Shown here: piece by piece, positions 43,445 to 52,700 of the stretch
How the letters are laid out: the number at the start of each line of letters is the position of its first letter
How positions within the stretch are numbered: position 1 is the stretch's first letter
Source of the DNA: Rugosimonospora acidiphila
GTDB lineage: Bacteria > Actinomycetota > Actinomycetes > Mycobacteriales > Micromonosporaceae
Assembly: GCF_039543385.1 (NCBI RefSeq)
Contig: NZ_BAABJQ010000021.1
Span: 112,495-176,494 of the forward strand
Direction: 5' to 3'
Length of the DNA: 64,000 bases
Notes under the pieces: generated by a model
Database searches by the model: none
What the model was told of the DNA's origin: nothing
What the model saw: the letters and a program-made list of their open reading frames with translations, nothing else
Made by a program: the position numbers and the translations under genes

Positions 43445-44246
43445 CTTCGCGCACCCGCCGGGCGCGGCCCGGGAGGTCGACCCGGGCACGGACCTGCGCG
43501 CGACGATCCTGCGGGAGTTCACGCTGCTCACCCGCAATCGGGTGAACTTCGTGCTCTCGCTGATGCCGACCCTGGTGTACCTCCTGCTCATGAACACGTC
43601 ACTGAGCAACCTCGTGCACAACATCGACTACCGGGGCACCCGGCTGTCGTACGACGTGTTCCTGTTGCCCATGGTGCTGATGTCGGCGACGTTGAGCGCC
43701 GCGCTGGTGTCCGGATTGGCGCTGTTCCAGGAGGAGCTGAGCGGCATCGCCACCGAGCTGTGGTCGTACCCGCTGCGCCGCTCGCGGTACCTCATCGGAA
43801 AGATAACCGTCGGGATCGGCGTCGTGCTGCTGCAGACGGTCGTCGCCCTGGTGGTCGCCGCGCTCGTGCTGCGGGTGGATCTCGGGCTGGCGAACTGGGC
43901 GGCGCTCGCCCTGACGCTGGTGGTCACCGCCGCGGCCTTCAACGCGATGTACCTCGTCGTCGCACTGGCCATCCGGGACTTTCAGCTGTTCAACATCATC
44001 ACCAACACCTCCCTGCCCGTCCTCCTGTTCAGCAGCCCGTCGCTCTACTCCAGGGACGACATGCCGCTCGTGCTCCGCTGGCTCTCGACGATCAATCCGG
44101 TCACCTACGGGGTGACGGCCATGCGGGATTCGGTCGCCTTCGGCCTCGGTACGGCCTGGCCCTCGCTTCTCGTGCTCGTGGTTCTCGCTCCGGTCAGCTA
44201 CTTCGCGGCCAGCACGGCACTGCTCCGCCGCGCGAGCGGGATGTAG
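43431..44246 (+). CDS. ABC transporter permease of the RiPP cluster
   Basis: 271 residues from GTG 43431 with GAGGAG upstream, overlapping the ATPase gene. Six membrane spans are apparent, starting FVLSLMPTLVYLLLMNTSL and ending SLLVLVVLAPVSYFAASTAL, with the ELWSYPLRRSRYLIGK coupling segment of ABC-2 type (DrrB-like) exporters. It forms the membrane half of the exporter. Confidence 0.9.
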   Translation: MSRLSFAHPPGAAREVDPGTDLRATILREFTLLTRNRVNFVLSLMPTLVYLLLMNTSLSNLVHNIDYRGTRLSYDVFLLPMVLMSATLSAALVSGLALFQEELSGIATELWSYPLRRSRYLIGKITVGIGVVLLQTVVALVVAALVLRVDLGLANWAALALTLVVTAAAFNAMYLVVALAIRDFQLFNIITNTSLPVLLFSSPSLYSRDDMPLVLRWLSTINPVTYGVTAMRDSVAFGLGTAWPSLLVLVVLAPVSYFAASTALLRRASGM

Positions 44247-44293
44247 CACCGAGCACTCCCCGCCAACGGACCACACCCAATCCGGGAGACGCC

Positions 44294-45517
44294 ATGACGC
44301 ACTCGATCGCCCCGTCGCCGCAGGCGCCGGCGGGGATGCCCCTCGGCGGTGTCGCCGGCCGGGTCACCGCCGAGGACCGGGCGAAGGTCGTCATGCCCGG
44401 GACCGACCGGGCACGGCCGGTCGAGGTGAGCCTTGCCAACGCCCTGCGGTGCGCGAAGCTGGTCGGGGTCACCCGGCTGGCCGACGTGACCCACCTGGAC
44501 ACCGTCGGCATCCCCACCTATCAGGCGATCAGACCCACGTCGCGGACGCTGACCGTGTCCCAGGGAAAGGGCCTTTCCGACGCGCTGGCCAGCGTGTCGG
44601 CGCTGATGGAGTCGACCGAACTCTGGCATGCGGAGAATGCCGTGCTCGACCGCTTCGTCGAGACCATCGCCAAGCTCCGGCCCGCGCTGACCTACGACCC
44701 CTACACGGACCTCCCGCTGGAGGAGAACCACCTGCTGCACGACGGGTTGCCGTTGGAGTGGGTGACGGCAACCCAGCTTCCGGACGGCCGCCCGGTCCCG
44801 GTCCCGTACCGGCTGGTGAACCTCGACTTCACCGATCCGATGGGGTGGCGGCCGAGGATCTTCCAGGAGACGTCGAACGGACTCGCGAGCGGGAACACCT
44901 TTGTCGAGGCGGTATTGCACGCGCTGTACGAGGTCGTCGAGCGGGACGCGTTGGCTCGTGGGCCGCAGCCGCTGGACAGGTGCCCGCGTTTCGACCCGCG
45001 CGAGCTCGACTCGGACCCGGTCAACGAATTGCTCGACCGCTTCGAGGCGGCGGAGGTGGCGGTCGACGCGCACTGGGTACCGAGTCCGACCGGGATGCCA
45101 TGCGTGCTGGTCCGGGTGGTATCCGGGGATTATCAGATCATCGCCGGAGGCTACGGCTGCCATCTCAAGACGGAGATCGCGACGACCCGCGCGCTGACCG
45201 AGGCGGCGCAGTCGAGGCTCACCCTCATCTCCGGGGCGCGAGACGACATGGTGCGCCGCGACTACGACCCCGTCTCGGAGATGACGCAGGCGCCCCGGCT
45301 CGCCGACCGGCAGCACCAGTGCCAGCCGTTGCCCGCGTCGCTGCGCGCGTCCACCTCCCACGAGAGCCTGCTGGAGGACCTGGTGGAGGTCAACCGGCGG
45401 TGTGTCGCCGCCTACCCCGCGCCGCCCTTGATCCTCGACCTGGGGCAGCCGGAGATCGGTCTTTCGGTCGCCCGGGTGATCGTGCCCGGCGCTCGCCTGA
45501 ATGAGGGTCTGGCATGA
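44294..45517 (+). CDS. YcaO-domain protein
   Basis: 407 residues from ATG 44294, CGGGAGA just upstream; a longer open frame upstream runs through the permease gene and is not used. The YcaO ATP-binding motifs are visible: SQGKGLSDALASVSALMESTELW (89-111, with Glu106 and Glu109) and SNGLASGNTFVEAVLHALYEVVERDAL (194-220). YcaO enzymes activate the backbone amide with ATP. With TfuA they make thioamides (methyl-coenzyme M reductase thioglycine, thiopeptide and thioviridamide-type peptides); with an E1-like protein they make azolines. Here no E1-like gene is present and TfuA is, favouring thioamidation. The Pro-rich C-terminal tail of azoline-forming YcaOs is absent. Confidence 0.9.
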   Translation: MTHSIAPSPQAPAGMPLGGVAGRVTAEDRAKVVMPGTDRARPVEVSLANALRCAKLVGVTRLADVTHLDTVGIPTYQAIRPTSRTLTVSQGKGLSDALASVSALMESTELWHAENAVLDRFVETIAKLRPALTYDPYTDLPLEENHLLHDGLPLEWVTATQLPDGRPVPVPYRLVNLDFTDPMGWRPRIFQETSNGLASGNTFVEAVLHALYEVVERDALARGPQPLDRCPRFDPRELDSDPVNELLDRFEAAEVAVDAHWVPSPTGMPCVLVRVVSGDYQIIAGGYGCHLKTEIATTRALTEAAQSRLTLISGARDDMVRRDYDPVSEMTQAPRLADRQHQCQPLPASLRASTSHESLLEDLVEVNRRCVAAYPAPPLILDLGQPEIGLSVARVIVPGARLNEGLA

Positions 45518-46974
45518 CGAGTCGACTGTTGGTCTACATCGGACCCACGCTGGGAGCCGACGAGGTGCTGCGGATCGCACCCGACGCCGAGATCCGGCCG
45601 CCGGTGGAGAACGGCATGCTGGTACAGGCGAGGCCGCGGCCCGGCGATGTCATCGTCCTGATCGATGGCTACTACCGGGACCGGCTCGCCGTCCGGCACA
45701 AGGAGATCATGACCCTCATCCAGGCCGGCGTGGTGGTGGTGGGCGCCGCCAGCATGGGTGCGCTGCGGGCCGCGGAGCTCTCCGACCACGGGATGATCGG
45801 GGTGGGCCGGGTCTACCAGATGTACAAGGACGGCGAGATCGTCGGCGACGACGAGGTCGCGGTGAAGCACAGCCCGGCCGAGCGTGGCTACCGGGCCGAC
45901 TCTCTCGCCCTGGTGAACCTGCGCCACGGCGGCGGGCTGGCGGTCAGCGACGGAGTGGCCCGCGCGTCGACCGTGGCGGCGCTGGTGTCGGCGGCCCGGG
46001 AGCTGGTGTTCTTCGAGCGGACGTGGCCGCGACTGACGGCCGCCGTCACCGGACGGTGCTGCGCCGAGGATCTGGCCGAGATCCCGGCGCTGGCGGAGTA
46101 CTGCGGCCGGCGGGCATGCGACCTCAAGGCGCAGGACGCCGTCCTGGCGATCGAGCGGGCCACGCGGCTACGGGCCGGATCCCGGGGGACCGCACCCGGG
46201 GCCGCGGAGCCGGCCGCGTCCCGGGCCGTGGCGCCGGCTGCGTCCCGGGCCGTGGCGCCGGCCGCACCCCGGGCCGTGGCGCCGGCGGTGCGGCCGGACG
46301 GCGGGCCGACCGGCGACGGCCGGCACGACCCGCCGCGGTGGCGCACCAACTATTTGCGAGACTGGGTGACCTACTGGGGCTCGGCCGAGCAGGACGAATC
46401 CGGCGACTGGATCTCCGACGTGGACGTGCTGCATGCCGCGCGGCTCTATGACGACGGCTATCCCGACGTGCACGACGCGGTGCTCACCGAGCTGATGACT
46501 GAGATGGCCGCGGGTCGGGGATCCATAAATGAGTACATGATGAGCCTTATGGGGATGAGCGGCACCGATCAGATTCCGCACCGTTTCACCGCCCTGCTTT
46601 CCGCAGAAGAATGTCGGTTGTCAATAGCTGAACAGGTGGGTCGCATCGTTTTTCGGGTATGGCCGGCGAACATATGTCGGGATTGGCGGGCGCTTGCCAT
46701 AGCGAAGTTGAAAGACCATCCGTCGTGGCCACAATGGCGCGCGACCGTCCGGGAGGCGGCGATCGCGCGTCGGACGAGCGGCAAAGCGGTACAGGACGGC
46801 GTCGCCGCGCTCATATTCCTGCACCGTTGGGGCGTGTCGGGGCCGGCCGTGCCCCGTGAACTGGGCAGACGCGGCTTCCTCACATTTACGGGTCTGGATC
46901 AGGTGGCCGGCCGATTCGCTCCTCTGGAGCTGCGGAAACGGCGGGATGTGGCCCGTCTGGAGCCGGTTCCGTAA
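45514..46974 (+). CDS. TfuA-like protein
   Basis: 486 residues; ATG 45514 overlaps the YcaO stop (ATGA), implying coupled translation and a complex. The N-terminal 220 residues are TfuA core: LVYIGPTLGADEVLRIAPDA, GDVIVLIDGYYRDRLAVRHKEI, GAASMGALRAAELSDHGMIGVG and YKDGEIVGDDEVAV. TfuA partners of YcaO supply sulfur for thioamide formation. A 24-bp repeat (8-residue AASRAVAP units, about 46195-46290) links to a C-terminal 240-residue extension without a recognised domain, far beyond the usual TfuA length and of visibly lower GC near 46510-46700. This extension is an oddity. Confidence 0.88.
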   Translation: MTSRLLVYIGPTLGADEVLRIAPDAEIRPPVENGMLVQARPRPGDVIVLIDGYYRDRLAVRHKEIMTLIQAGVVVVGAASMGALRAAELSDHGMIGVGRVYQMYKDGEIVGDDEVAVKHSPAERGYRADSLALVNLRHGGGLAVSDGVARASTVAALVSAARELVFFERTWPRLTAAVTGRCCAEDLAEIPALAEYCGRRACDLKAQDAVLAIERATRLRAGSRGTAPGAAEPAASRAVAPAASRAVAPAAPRAVAPAVRPDGGPTGDGRHDPPRWRTNYLRDWVTYWGSAEQDESGDWISDVDVLHAARLYDDGYPDVHDAVLTELMTEMAAGRGSINEYMMSLMGMSGTDQIPHRFTALLSAEECRLSIAEQVGRIVFRVWPANICRDWRALAIAKLKDHPSWPQWRATVREAAIARRTSGKAVQDGVAALIFLHRWGVSGPAVPRELGRRGFLTFTGLDQVAGRFAPLELRKRRDVARLEPVP

Positions 46975-47303
46975 CCCTCCCGCGCGGTTCCGGCGTCGTG
47001 GTCCGAGGTTGCCGGGCGATCGATCCGTGATCGGCCGCACCCGCATTCCTTGAAAAGGGGCCTTATCGGACCTTCTCGGCAGGACGGTCTCGTGGAAACG
47101 ACAATGGTTGTATTATGCCAGCGATGGGTTGTCGCTTATTGGCCGTTCGCTGGCGACCATCCGGACGAGGAGCAGGCGATTGGCGGACAGCCGCGCGATG
47201 GGGGTCGCGGATTCGGGCGAATCGATCGGTTCCTGGCTGACGCACGCACAGGTCGGGCGGTGCGGGCGGGCGTGACCGGCGCCGGGGCTGGGTGAGGAGC
47301 GGT
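46975..47303. promoter_or_regulatory. Intergenic region upstream of the SARP gene
   Basis: Contains a lower-GC stretch (47085-47135, around CAATGGTTGTATTATGCCAGC) that is a good candidate promoter for the regulator. A short open frame across 47050-47295 gives no recognisable peptide and lacks a clear ribosome site. Confidence 0.5.
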
Positions 47304-48845
47304 ATGCGATTCCGGGTACTCGGCCCGTTGCAGCTGTGGAATGGGCAGAACTGGTCGACGGTGCCCGCGTCGCGGCAGCGGGTCCTGCTGGCGCTCCTGC
47401 TGGCGGAGGCGGATCGCGTAATCACCACCGAATGGCTGGTGGACGAGCTGTGGGGCGCGGCGCCGCCGCCCGGGGCCGTGGGGACGGTACAGGTCTACGT
47501 GGGCCGGTTGCGCCGCCTGTTGCACACCGGCGCGCCGGGAGCGCTGGCGACCCGAGGGCGAGGGTATGAACTGACGGTCGGCGACGCCGACCTGGATGCG
47601 CGGGTGTTCGAGCAGCTCGTCTGGTCCGGGCGCCAGGCGCTGGCCGCCGGCCGCCCGGACCGGGCGGTCGGTTACTACCGCGATGGGCTGCGGCTGTGGC
47701 GTGGGCCGGCGTTCGGCGACGTTCCGGCAACGCCCGGAGTTGCCGCGGAGGCGGGCCGCCTGGCGCAGTGGCGCCTCGCGGCGCTTGAGGAGAGCCTGGA
47801 GGCGCGGCTGCGGATCGGGTATCCCGGTGTGGTGATCGACGAACTCGACCGGCTGGTGGAGGAGCAGCCGCTGCGGGAACGTCTGCGCGCGCTGCACATG
47901 TTGGCGCTGTACCGGTGCGGGCGGCGCGCCGAGGCGTTGCAGGCGTTCCGCCGCGCCCGGCAGGTGCTGGTCGACGAGCTGGGTCTGGAGCCCGGTCCGG
48001 AGCTGCGTGAGCTTCAGCAGGCGATCCTCGCCGACGACCCGAAGCTGGTGGCGAAGGTGCAGTCGGCGATCGAGACCGTCTGGTTCAGCGTCAACCAGGT
48101 GGTGTTCGGCGGCACGGCCGAGCCGAGACCGGCACCGGAGCGCCAGGAGCCGTCCAACCCGCCATACCCGCCCGGCGAGGTGGCCGGCCCGCCCGGGGAT
48201 GCCGAGCCGCCCGGGGATGCCGAGCCGCACGGGGATGCCGGCCCGGACGGGGATACCGGCGGCCCGGCCGATTCCTTCCGCGAACGGGTACGGTCGGAGA
48301 TCCGGGTGCTGCTCGATGCCCTCGGACACATCCCGGCCTTCGTGCTGGGGCGGTGGAACGACGTGCTCGCCTGGAATGCCGTGGCCTGGCGGCTTTTCAG
48401 CGACCCCGACGCCGCCGGCGAAGGGTCGCGGTCGCCGCTGAACTGGGCGCGGCACGTCATCACCAGCCGGTACCTGCGCCGGACTCTCGTCGACTGGGAG
48501 AACAGCGCCCGCGATGTGGTCGACGACCTGCGCAGGCAGGCCGTCCAACGGCCGTACGACGCGACCCTGCGCGCCCTCGTCGCCGAGCTCACCGCCACCA
48601 GTCCGGACTTCGCCCGGCTGTGGGCCGATGCCGGAGCCACCCGGGGAGGGTGGCGCCGGCGCGAGTACGACCATCCCACCGCCGGCCGGCTGAGCCTGAT
48701 CAGCGAGATGACCCTGCTGCCAGACGACCCCGGCCAGCGTCTGGTCGTCCTCGCCCCGGTGCCGGGCACCGGCTCGGCGGAGCGCCTGACCCAGCTCGCG
48801 GCCCGCGCCGGCGAGGTGGCGCCAAACGACGTCATCGCCGCCTGA
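47304..48845 (+). CDS. SARP regulator fused to an MmyB-like ligand-binding domain
   Basis: 513 residues from ATG 47304 with GAGGAG at 47294-47299. Residues 1-95 are an OmpR-type winged helix (MRFRVLGPLQLWNGQNW, VLLALLLAEADRVITTEWLVDELWG), 100-255 the bacterial transcriptional activation domain (LEESLEARLRIGYPGVVIDELDRLV, LYRCGRRAEALQAFRRARQVLVDELGLEPGPELREL), i.e. a small SARP. A linker encoded by 18-bp repeats (GDAEPP units, about 290-315) leads to a second module (IPAFVLGRWNDVLAWNAVAW, SPDFARLWADAG, HPTAGRLSLISEMTLLPDDPGQRLVVLAP) typical of MmyB-like ligand-binding domains, which normally follow an Xre HTH. The likely role is activation of the RiPP operon in response to a ligand. Confidence 0.86.
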   Translation: MRFRVLGPLQLWNGQNWSTVPASRQRVLLALLLAEADRVITTEWLVDELWGAAPPPGAVGTVQVYVGRLRRLLHTGAPGALATRGRGYELTVGDADLDARVFEQLVWSGRQALAAGRPDRAVGYYRDGLRLWRGPAFGDVPATPGVAAEAGRLAQWRLAALEESLEARLRIGYPGVVIDELDRLVEEQPLRERLRALHMLALYRCGRRAEALQAFRRARQVLVDELGLEPGPELRELQQAILADDPKLVAKVQSAIETVWFSVNQVVFGGTAEPRPAPERQEPSNPPYPPGEVAGPPGDAEPPGDAEPHGDAGPDGDTGGPADSFRERVRSEIRVLLDALGHIPAFVLGRWNDVLAWNAVAWRLFSDPDAAGEGSRSPLNWARHVITSRYLRRTLVDWENSARDVVDDLRRQAVQRPYDATLRALVAELTATSPDFARLWADAGATRGGWRRREYDHPTAGRLSLISEMTLLPDDPGQRLVVLAPVPGTGSAERLTQLAARAGEVAPNDVIAA

Positions 48846-48897
48846 CCCGAGTCGCCCGGGTCGAGCCGTCCGAGCTGCCGCTTCGGCCCAGCGCAGG

Positions 48898-49740
48898 TCA
48901 GCCGAGCGGCATGGTGCAGAACCGGCCGCCGGCCAGGTGGTTGCGGGGCTCGGTGGAATCGAACGCGGCCCCGGCCAGGATCTCGGCGGCGTACCGCTCG
49001 GCGTCGTCCTCGGGGTGGTAGCCGATCGCCTCCGACTCGGCCAGCGACCACCACCGGCGGGTGTTCGCGGAGATGCCCCACAGGATGCGGAAGCCCGCCG
49101 GCCGTACCCGCAGGCACGCCTCGACCAGCCGTACCGTGTCGCCCGGCGACAGCCAGGCCGCCAGATCCTCGGGTACCACCGGACGGGGCCGGAACGCCCC
49201 GAGGCGCAGGCAGGTCACGTCGATGCCGAACCGGGAGTGGTAGAGGCTGCCCAGTGCCTCGATGGCCGCCTTGCTCACTCCGTAGAAGGTGTCGGGGCGG
49301 GCCGAGCCGTCCGCCGGCAGCGCCGCGTCCACGGCCTCGTCGCGGGTACGGAAACCGGCCGCGTGGATGCTTCCGGCCAGTACCACCCGCCCGACGCCGG
49401 CCTCGACCGCGGCCCGCAGGACCCGTTGCGTACCGTCGATGTTCACGGCTCGGATGGTCTCCCACGGCGCCTCGCCGCTGCGCCCTCCGAAGTGAACCAC
49501 GGCGTCGACGTCCCGACAGGCGGCGCGTACGGCCTCGGGGTCGGTGAAGGACGCGGGCGCGAACTCGACCCGCTCGCCCGGTTCCGCGCCGGCCAGCGGC
49601 GCGATGTCCAGCAGCCGCAGCACCCGACCCGGCCGGGCCAGCCCCCGGCGCAGCACCGTGCCGATGCGCCCGGCCGCGCCGGTGAGCAGGATCCGCTGGT
49701 CGCGTCCTGGCGGCCCCTCGATGGGGGAGAGATCGGACAT
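48898..49740 (-). CDS. udh: Uronate dehydrogenase (SDR/epimerase superfamily)
   Basis: 280 residues, ATG 49740 with GAGGTGAG upstream. The NAD-binding glycine motif LLTGAAGRIG, VVHFGGRSGEAPWE, the substrate loop VLAGSIHAAGF and active-site YGVSK are the set seen in bacterial uronate dehydrogenases, which oxidise D-glucuronate or D-galacturonate to the aldarolactone. It ends the carbohydrate operon, 20 bp after the large lyase-like gene. The uronate assignment rests on these motifs and on context; a related NAD-dependent epimerase cannot be excluded. Confidence 0.78.
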   Translation of the reverse strand: MSDLSPIEGPPGRDQRILLTGAAGRIGTVLRRGLARPGRVLRLLDIAPLAGAEPGERVEFAPASFTDPEAVRAACRDVDAVVHFGGRSGEAPWETIRAVNIDGTQRVLRAAVEAGVGRVVLAGSIHAAGFRTRDEAVDAALPADGSARPDTFYGVSKAAIEALGSLYHSRFGIDVTCLRLGAFRPRPVVPEDLAAWLSPGDTVRLVEACLRVRPAGFRILWGISANTRRWWSLAESEAIGYHPEDDAERYAAEILAGAAFDSTEPRNHLAGGRFCTMPLG

Positions 49741-49760
49741 GGCGTCTCACCTCGGGGTGG

Positions 49761-52700
49761 CTAAAGGAACTCGGCGAGCGGCGGAAGTTCGGGCGGCGCC
49801 TGCTGGCCGTCGTAGCGGTCGGGATGCGCCGGGCCGGGCAGGTAGGGCGGCTCGTGGTAGCTGTGCCGCCGGCGGAACTCCAGCGGGATCGGCGGGCGCC
49901 AGTGCCGCCAGCCGCGCGGGTCGGTCGGCACCGGTGCGCCGGGCGCGCCGACTCCGTTGCCGTTCTCGGCCGCCACCGCGTACTCGTAGACGGTGACCGC
50001 CGGCCCCTCGGCATCGCCGCGGTCGGGGCCGTCGCGGTCGGAGTCCGCACAGTCAGAATCCGCACAGTCAGAGTCCTCGCGGTCGGGGTCGTCGAGCGCG
50101 GCGATGACGCCGTGCGCCTCGCGGTCGGCGTACGAGAAGGCCAGCCCGGAGAACAGCGTCCGGTACCCGGTCTCGCCTCGGCGGCGGCGCAGCACCCGGT
50201 ACCCGCTCGCCCCCAGGACCTCGCCCCAGGTCAGCTCGACGGTGTCCGGGCTCAGCCGCAGCGCCAGCCCGTCGGGTGGGGCGGGCGGCCGGTCGTCGAC
50301 GTACAGCGGATAGTCCGCCCCGGGCGGCGCGTGGTGCCGGGCGTTCGCGGCCACCACCCGCACGTGCAGCTTGCGGCCGTTGGCCAGCCCGTCGAGGCGG
50401 CACGGGCTGGTGTGTGCCGTCGCGGCGGTGCGCCAGGTGTCCCCGCCGTCCTCGGACAGCTGCACCAGGTACCGTTCGGCCGCCGGTACGGTGGTGAAAT
50501 GCACCTCGGCGGCGCCGCTGGCGTTGGCGGTGCGCAGCACCTCGGCGGCGATCGGGCGCGGGGCGCCGGCGGTCAGCTCCCACCGGTGCCGCCCCGCCGG
50601 TAGTGCCACGGTCACCTCCTCGGGCGCGTGCCGCAGTGGCCGCACGGGCGCGCCGTCGAGATGGAAGGCCGCGCCGCGCAGGCCGTCGCGCACCCGGAGG
50701 GTCAGCGTGGTGGCTGCCGGGGCGCGGTAGTCGCCGTGGCACTCGTGCGCCCCGCCCCGGTACCGCAGGCTGATGCCCAGGTCCTCGTCATCCGTGCGCA
50801 GGCACACATCGCTGGTGCCGATCTCGGTGCCGTGGAAGAGCACCAGCTGCCACTGCCCGTCCCGGCAGCGCCGGATCACCCCGGCGGTGCCGCGGAAGCG
50901 TAACCCGTCCTCGGCGACGTCCAGGGTGGCCGGCTCGTGGTAGCCGGCGGGCTCGTGCCGGAACACGTAGTCCACCCCGTGCGGGGTGGCGATCCGGGCG
51001 CCCCAGGGGGTCTGGCCCGCCGGGGCGACGGTGAGGTCGTCACGGTGGCTGACGATCGCGAGCGTGCCGCCGGTGGGAGACTCGGGCGGACCCTCCAGGC
51101 GTACGGCCCGCGAGACCGGAGTGCGGAAGTCGCCGTCGATCCGTGGCGGGGCGAGCACGGTCCCGTCGGTGCGGACGCCCCGCACCACGTGGATGAACGG
51201 CATCCGGTCGGTGAGCGTGTCGATGCTGTTCGCGTCGTGGCCGGTGGGTTCGGTCAGCGTGCACCACGTCCAGACCATTCGCTGGCCGGCGGCCACCGCG
51301 TCGTAGACGACGAGGTAGTCGCCGCCGACCAGGATCACGCTGCGGCCGAGGTAGTGGCCGGCGACCGGGCTGTCGGGCGCGGGCGTGATCTCGGCGTACT
51401 GGGCGGTGTCCAGGTCGTAGTGCGGACGGTCGAGCGTGCCTGGGCCCAGCGACCGGATCGCCCCGTCCCGCCAGATACCGCACGAGCTGACGAAGGTGGC
51501 GTTCGGCGCGCGCCGGTCCCCGGCGTCTTCCCGGCCGTGGCCGCTGTAGGCGCGGCCGCCGGCGTAGTAGTAGAGGTGCCCGCTGCCGTTGTCGTCCGCG
51601 ATGCCCCACCGGTAGTTGGGGCCGGGGTCGGTCTGCTGGAGATGCACCGAGACCTCGCTCGGCCGGTCGACGTCGGCGCGCAGCGTGATGCCGTACCCGG
51701 TGTATTTGGTGCTGCGCAGCCGGGGGTTCGTGCCCCGGTCACCGGCCGGCGGGTGCAGGACCCGCCACGGGTCGGCGGCGCCGCGCGGCTGGTCGAGCCG
51801 GTGCCCCGCGGCGTCGCAGGCCCACAGCAGGTGCTCGGCGACCAGCGGCCGGTAGCGGCGCAACTGGTCCCCGAGCAGCCGCATCTCGATCGGTGGGCGG
51901 CGCGGCCAGCTGGCGTGCGCGCCCTGCGGCGGGTGCATGCGCAGGGCGCCGGGGGCCGTGGCCGCGCCGGGGGCCGCGCCACGCGGGGACCCAGCCGGAT
52001 CGTCGTCCGGCACCGGGCCGGTCATGACCGGCGCGGTCAGCGCGTCGACCAGCCAGGCGCCGACGGCCGCGAGCTGCGGTGTGCAGACCCGGTTGTGGCC
52101 GTCGGTGCGCATGCCGAGCGCGTTGCCGAGGGCGGCCGGGCGCAGGAACGCCCACACGTAGGTGGCGAGGCTCTCGGTCCACCGGCCCGGCCGGGCCTGC
52201 CGGTCGGGCAGCGCCGGGCGGGCGTGGAGCACACCGACCAGTCGCAGGAACGTCTCGAACTGGTCGAGCCAGTCGCCGGCGGCGGGGTGCTCGGGGTACA
52301 GCCAGGCCAGGCAGGCCAGTGCCGCCTTGCCGTCGGACATGAAGTTGGGGTGGCCGCCGAACATCCGGCGCATCGGGCCGATCTCCTCGCCGGCGGAGAC
52401 GTACCCGGTCAACAGCAGCAGAGCGTCGATTCGGGCGGCGGACTCGGTGTCGAGTTCGCCGCACAGCCGGTCGTAGCCGTCGAGCAGCCGGTCGTACAGG
52501 GGCCGCTGGCCGATGTTGAGGTAGCCCGCGACTTCGTTCACGCCGTGCGCGGACAGCCGTGGACCGTCCTCGCCGGCGAACAGCGCGATGAGCAGTTGCC
52601 GTCCGGTGCGGAGCTGACCGGTCGTGGTCAGCCCGGCCGGGCGCCGCCCGCAGTAGCTCAGCACCCAGTGCTTGACCCGGTCGAGGTTCAGGGTGCTGTG

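Noticed and set aside
43760..44293. Longer N-terminus for the YcaO protein
   Set aside because: It overlaps most of the permease gene and lacks YcaO-like sequence; ATG 44294 has a ribosome site.
47050..47295. Possible small gene upstream of the SARP gene
   Set aside because: No ribosome site, no recognisable sequence, and it covers the likely promoter.
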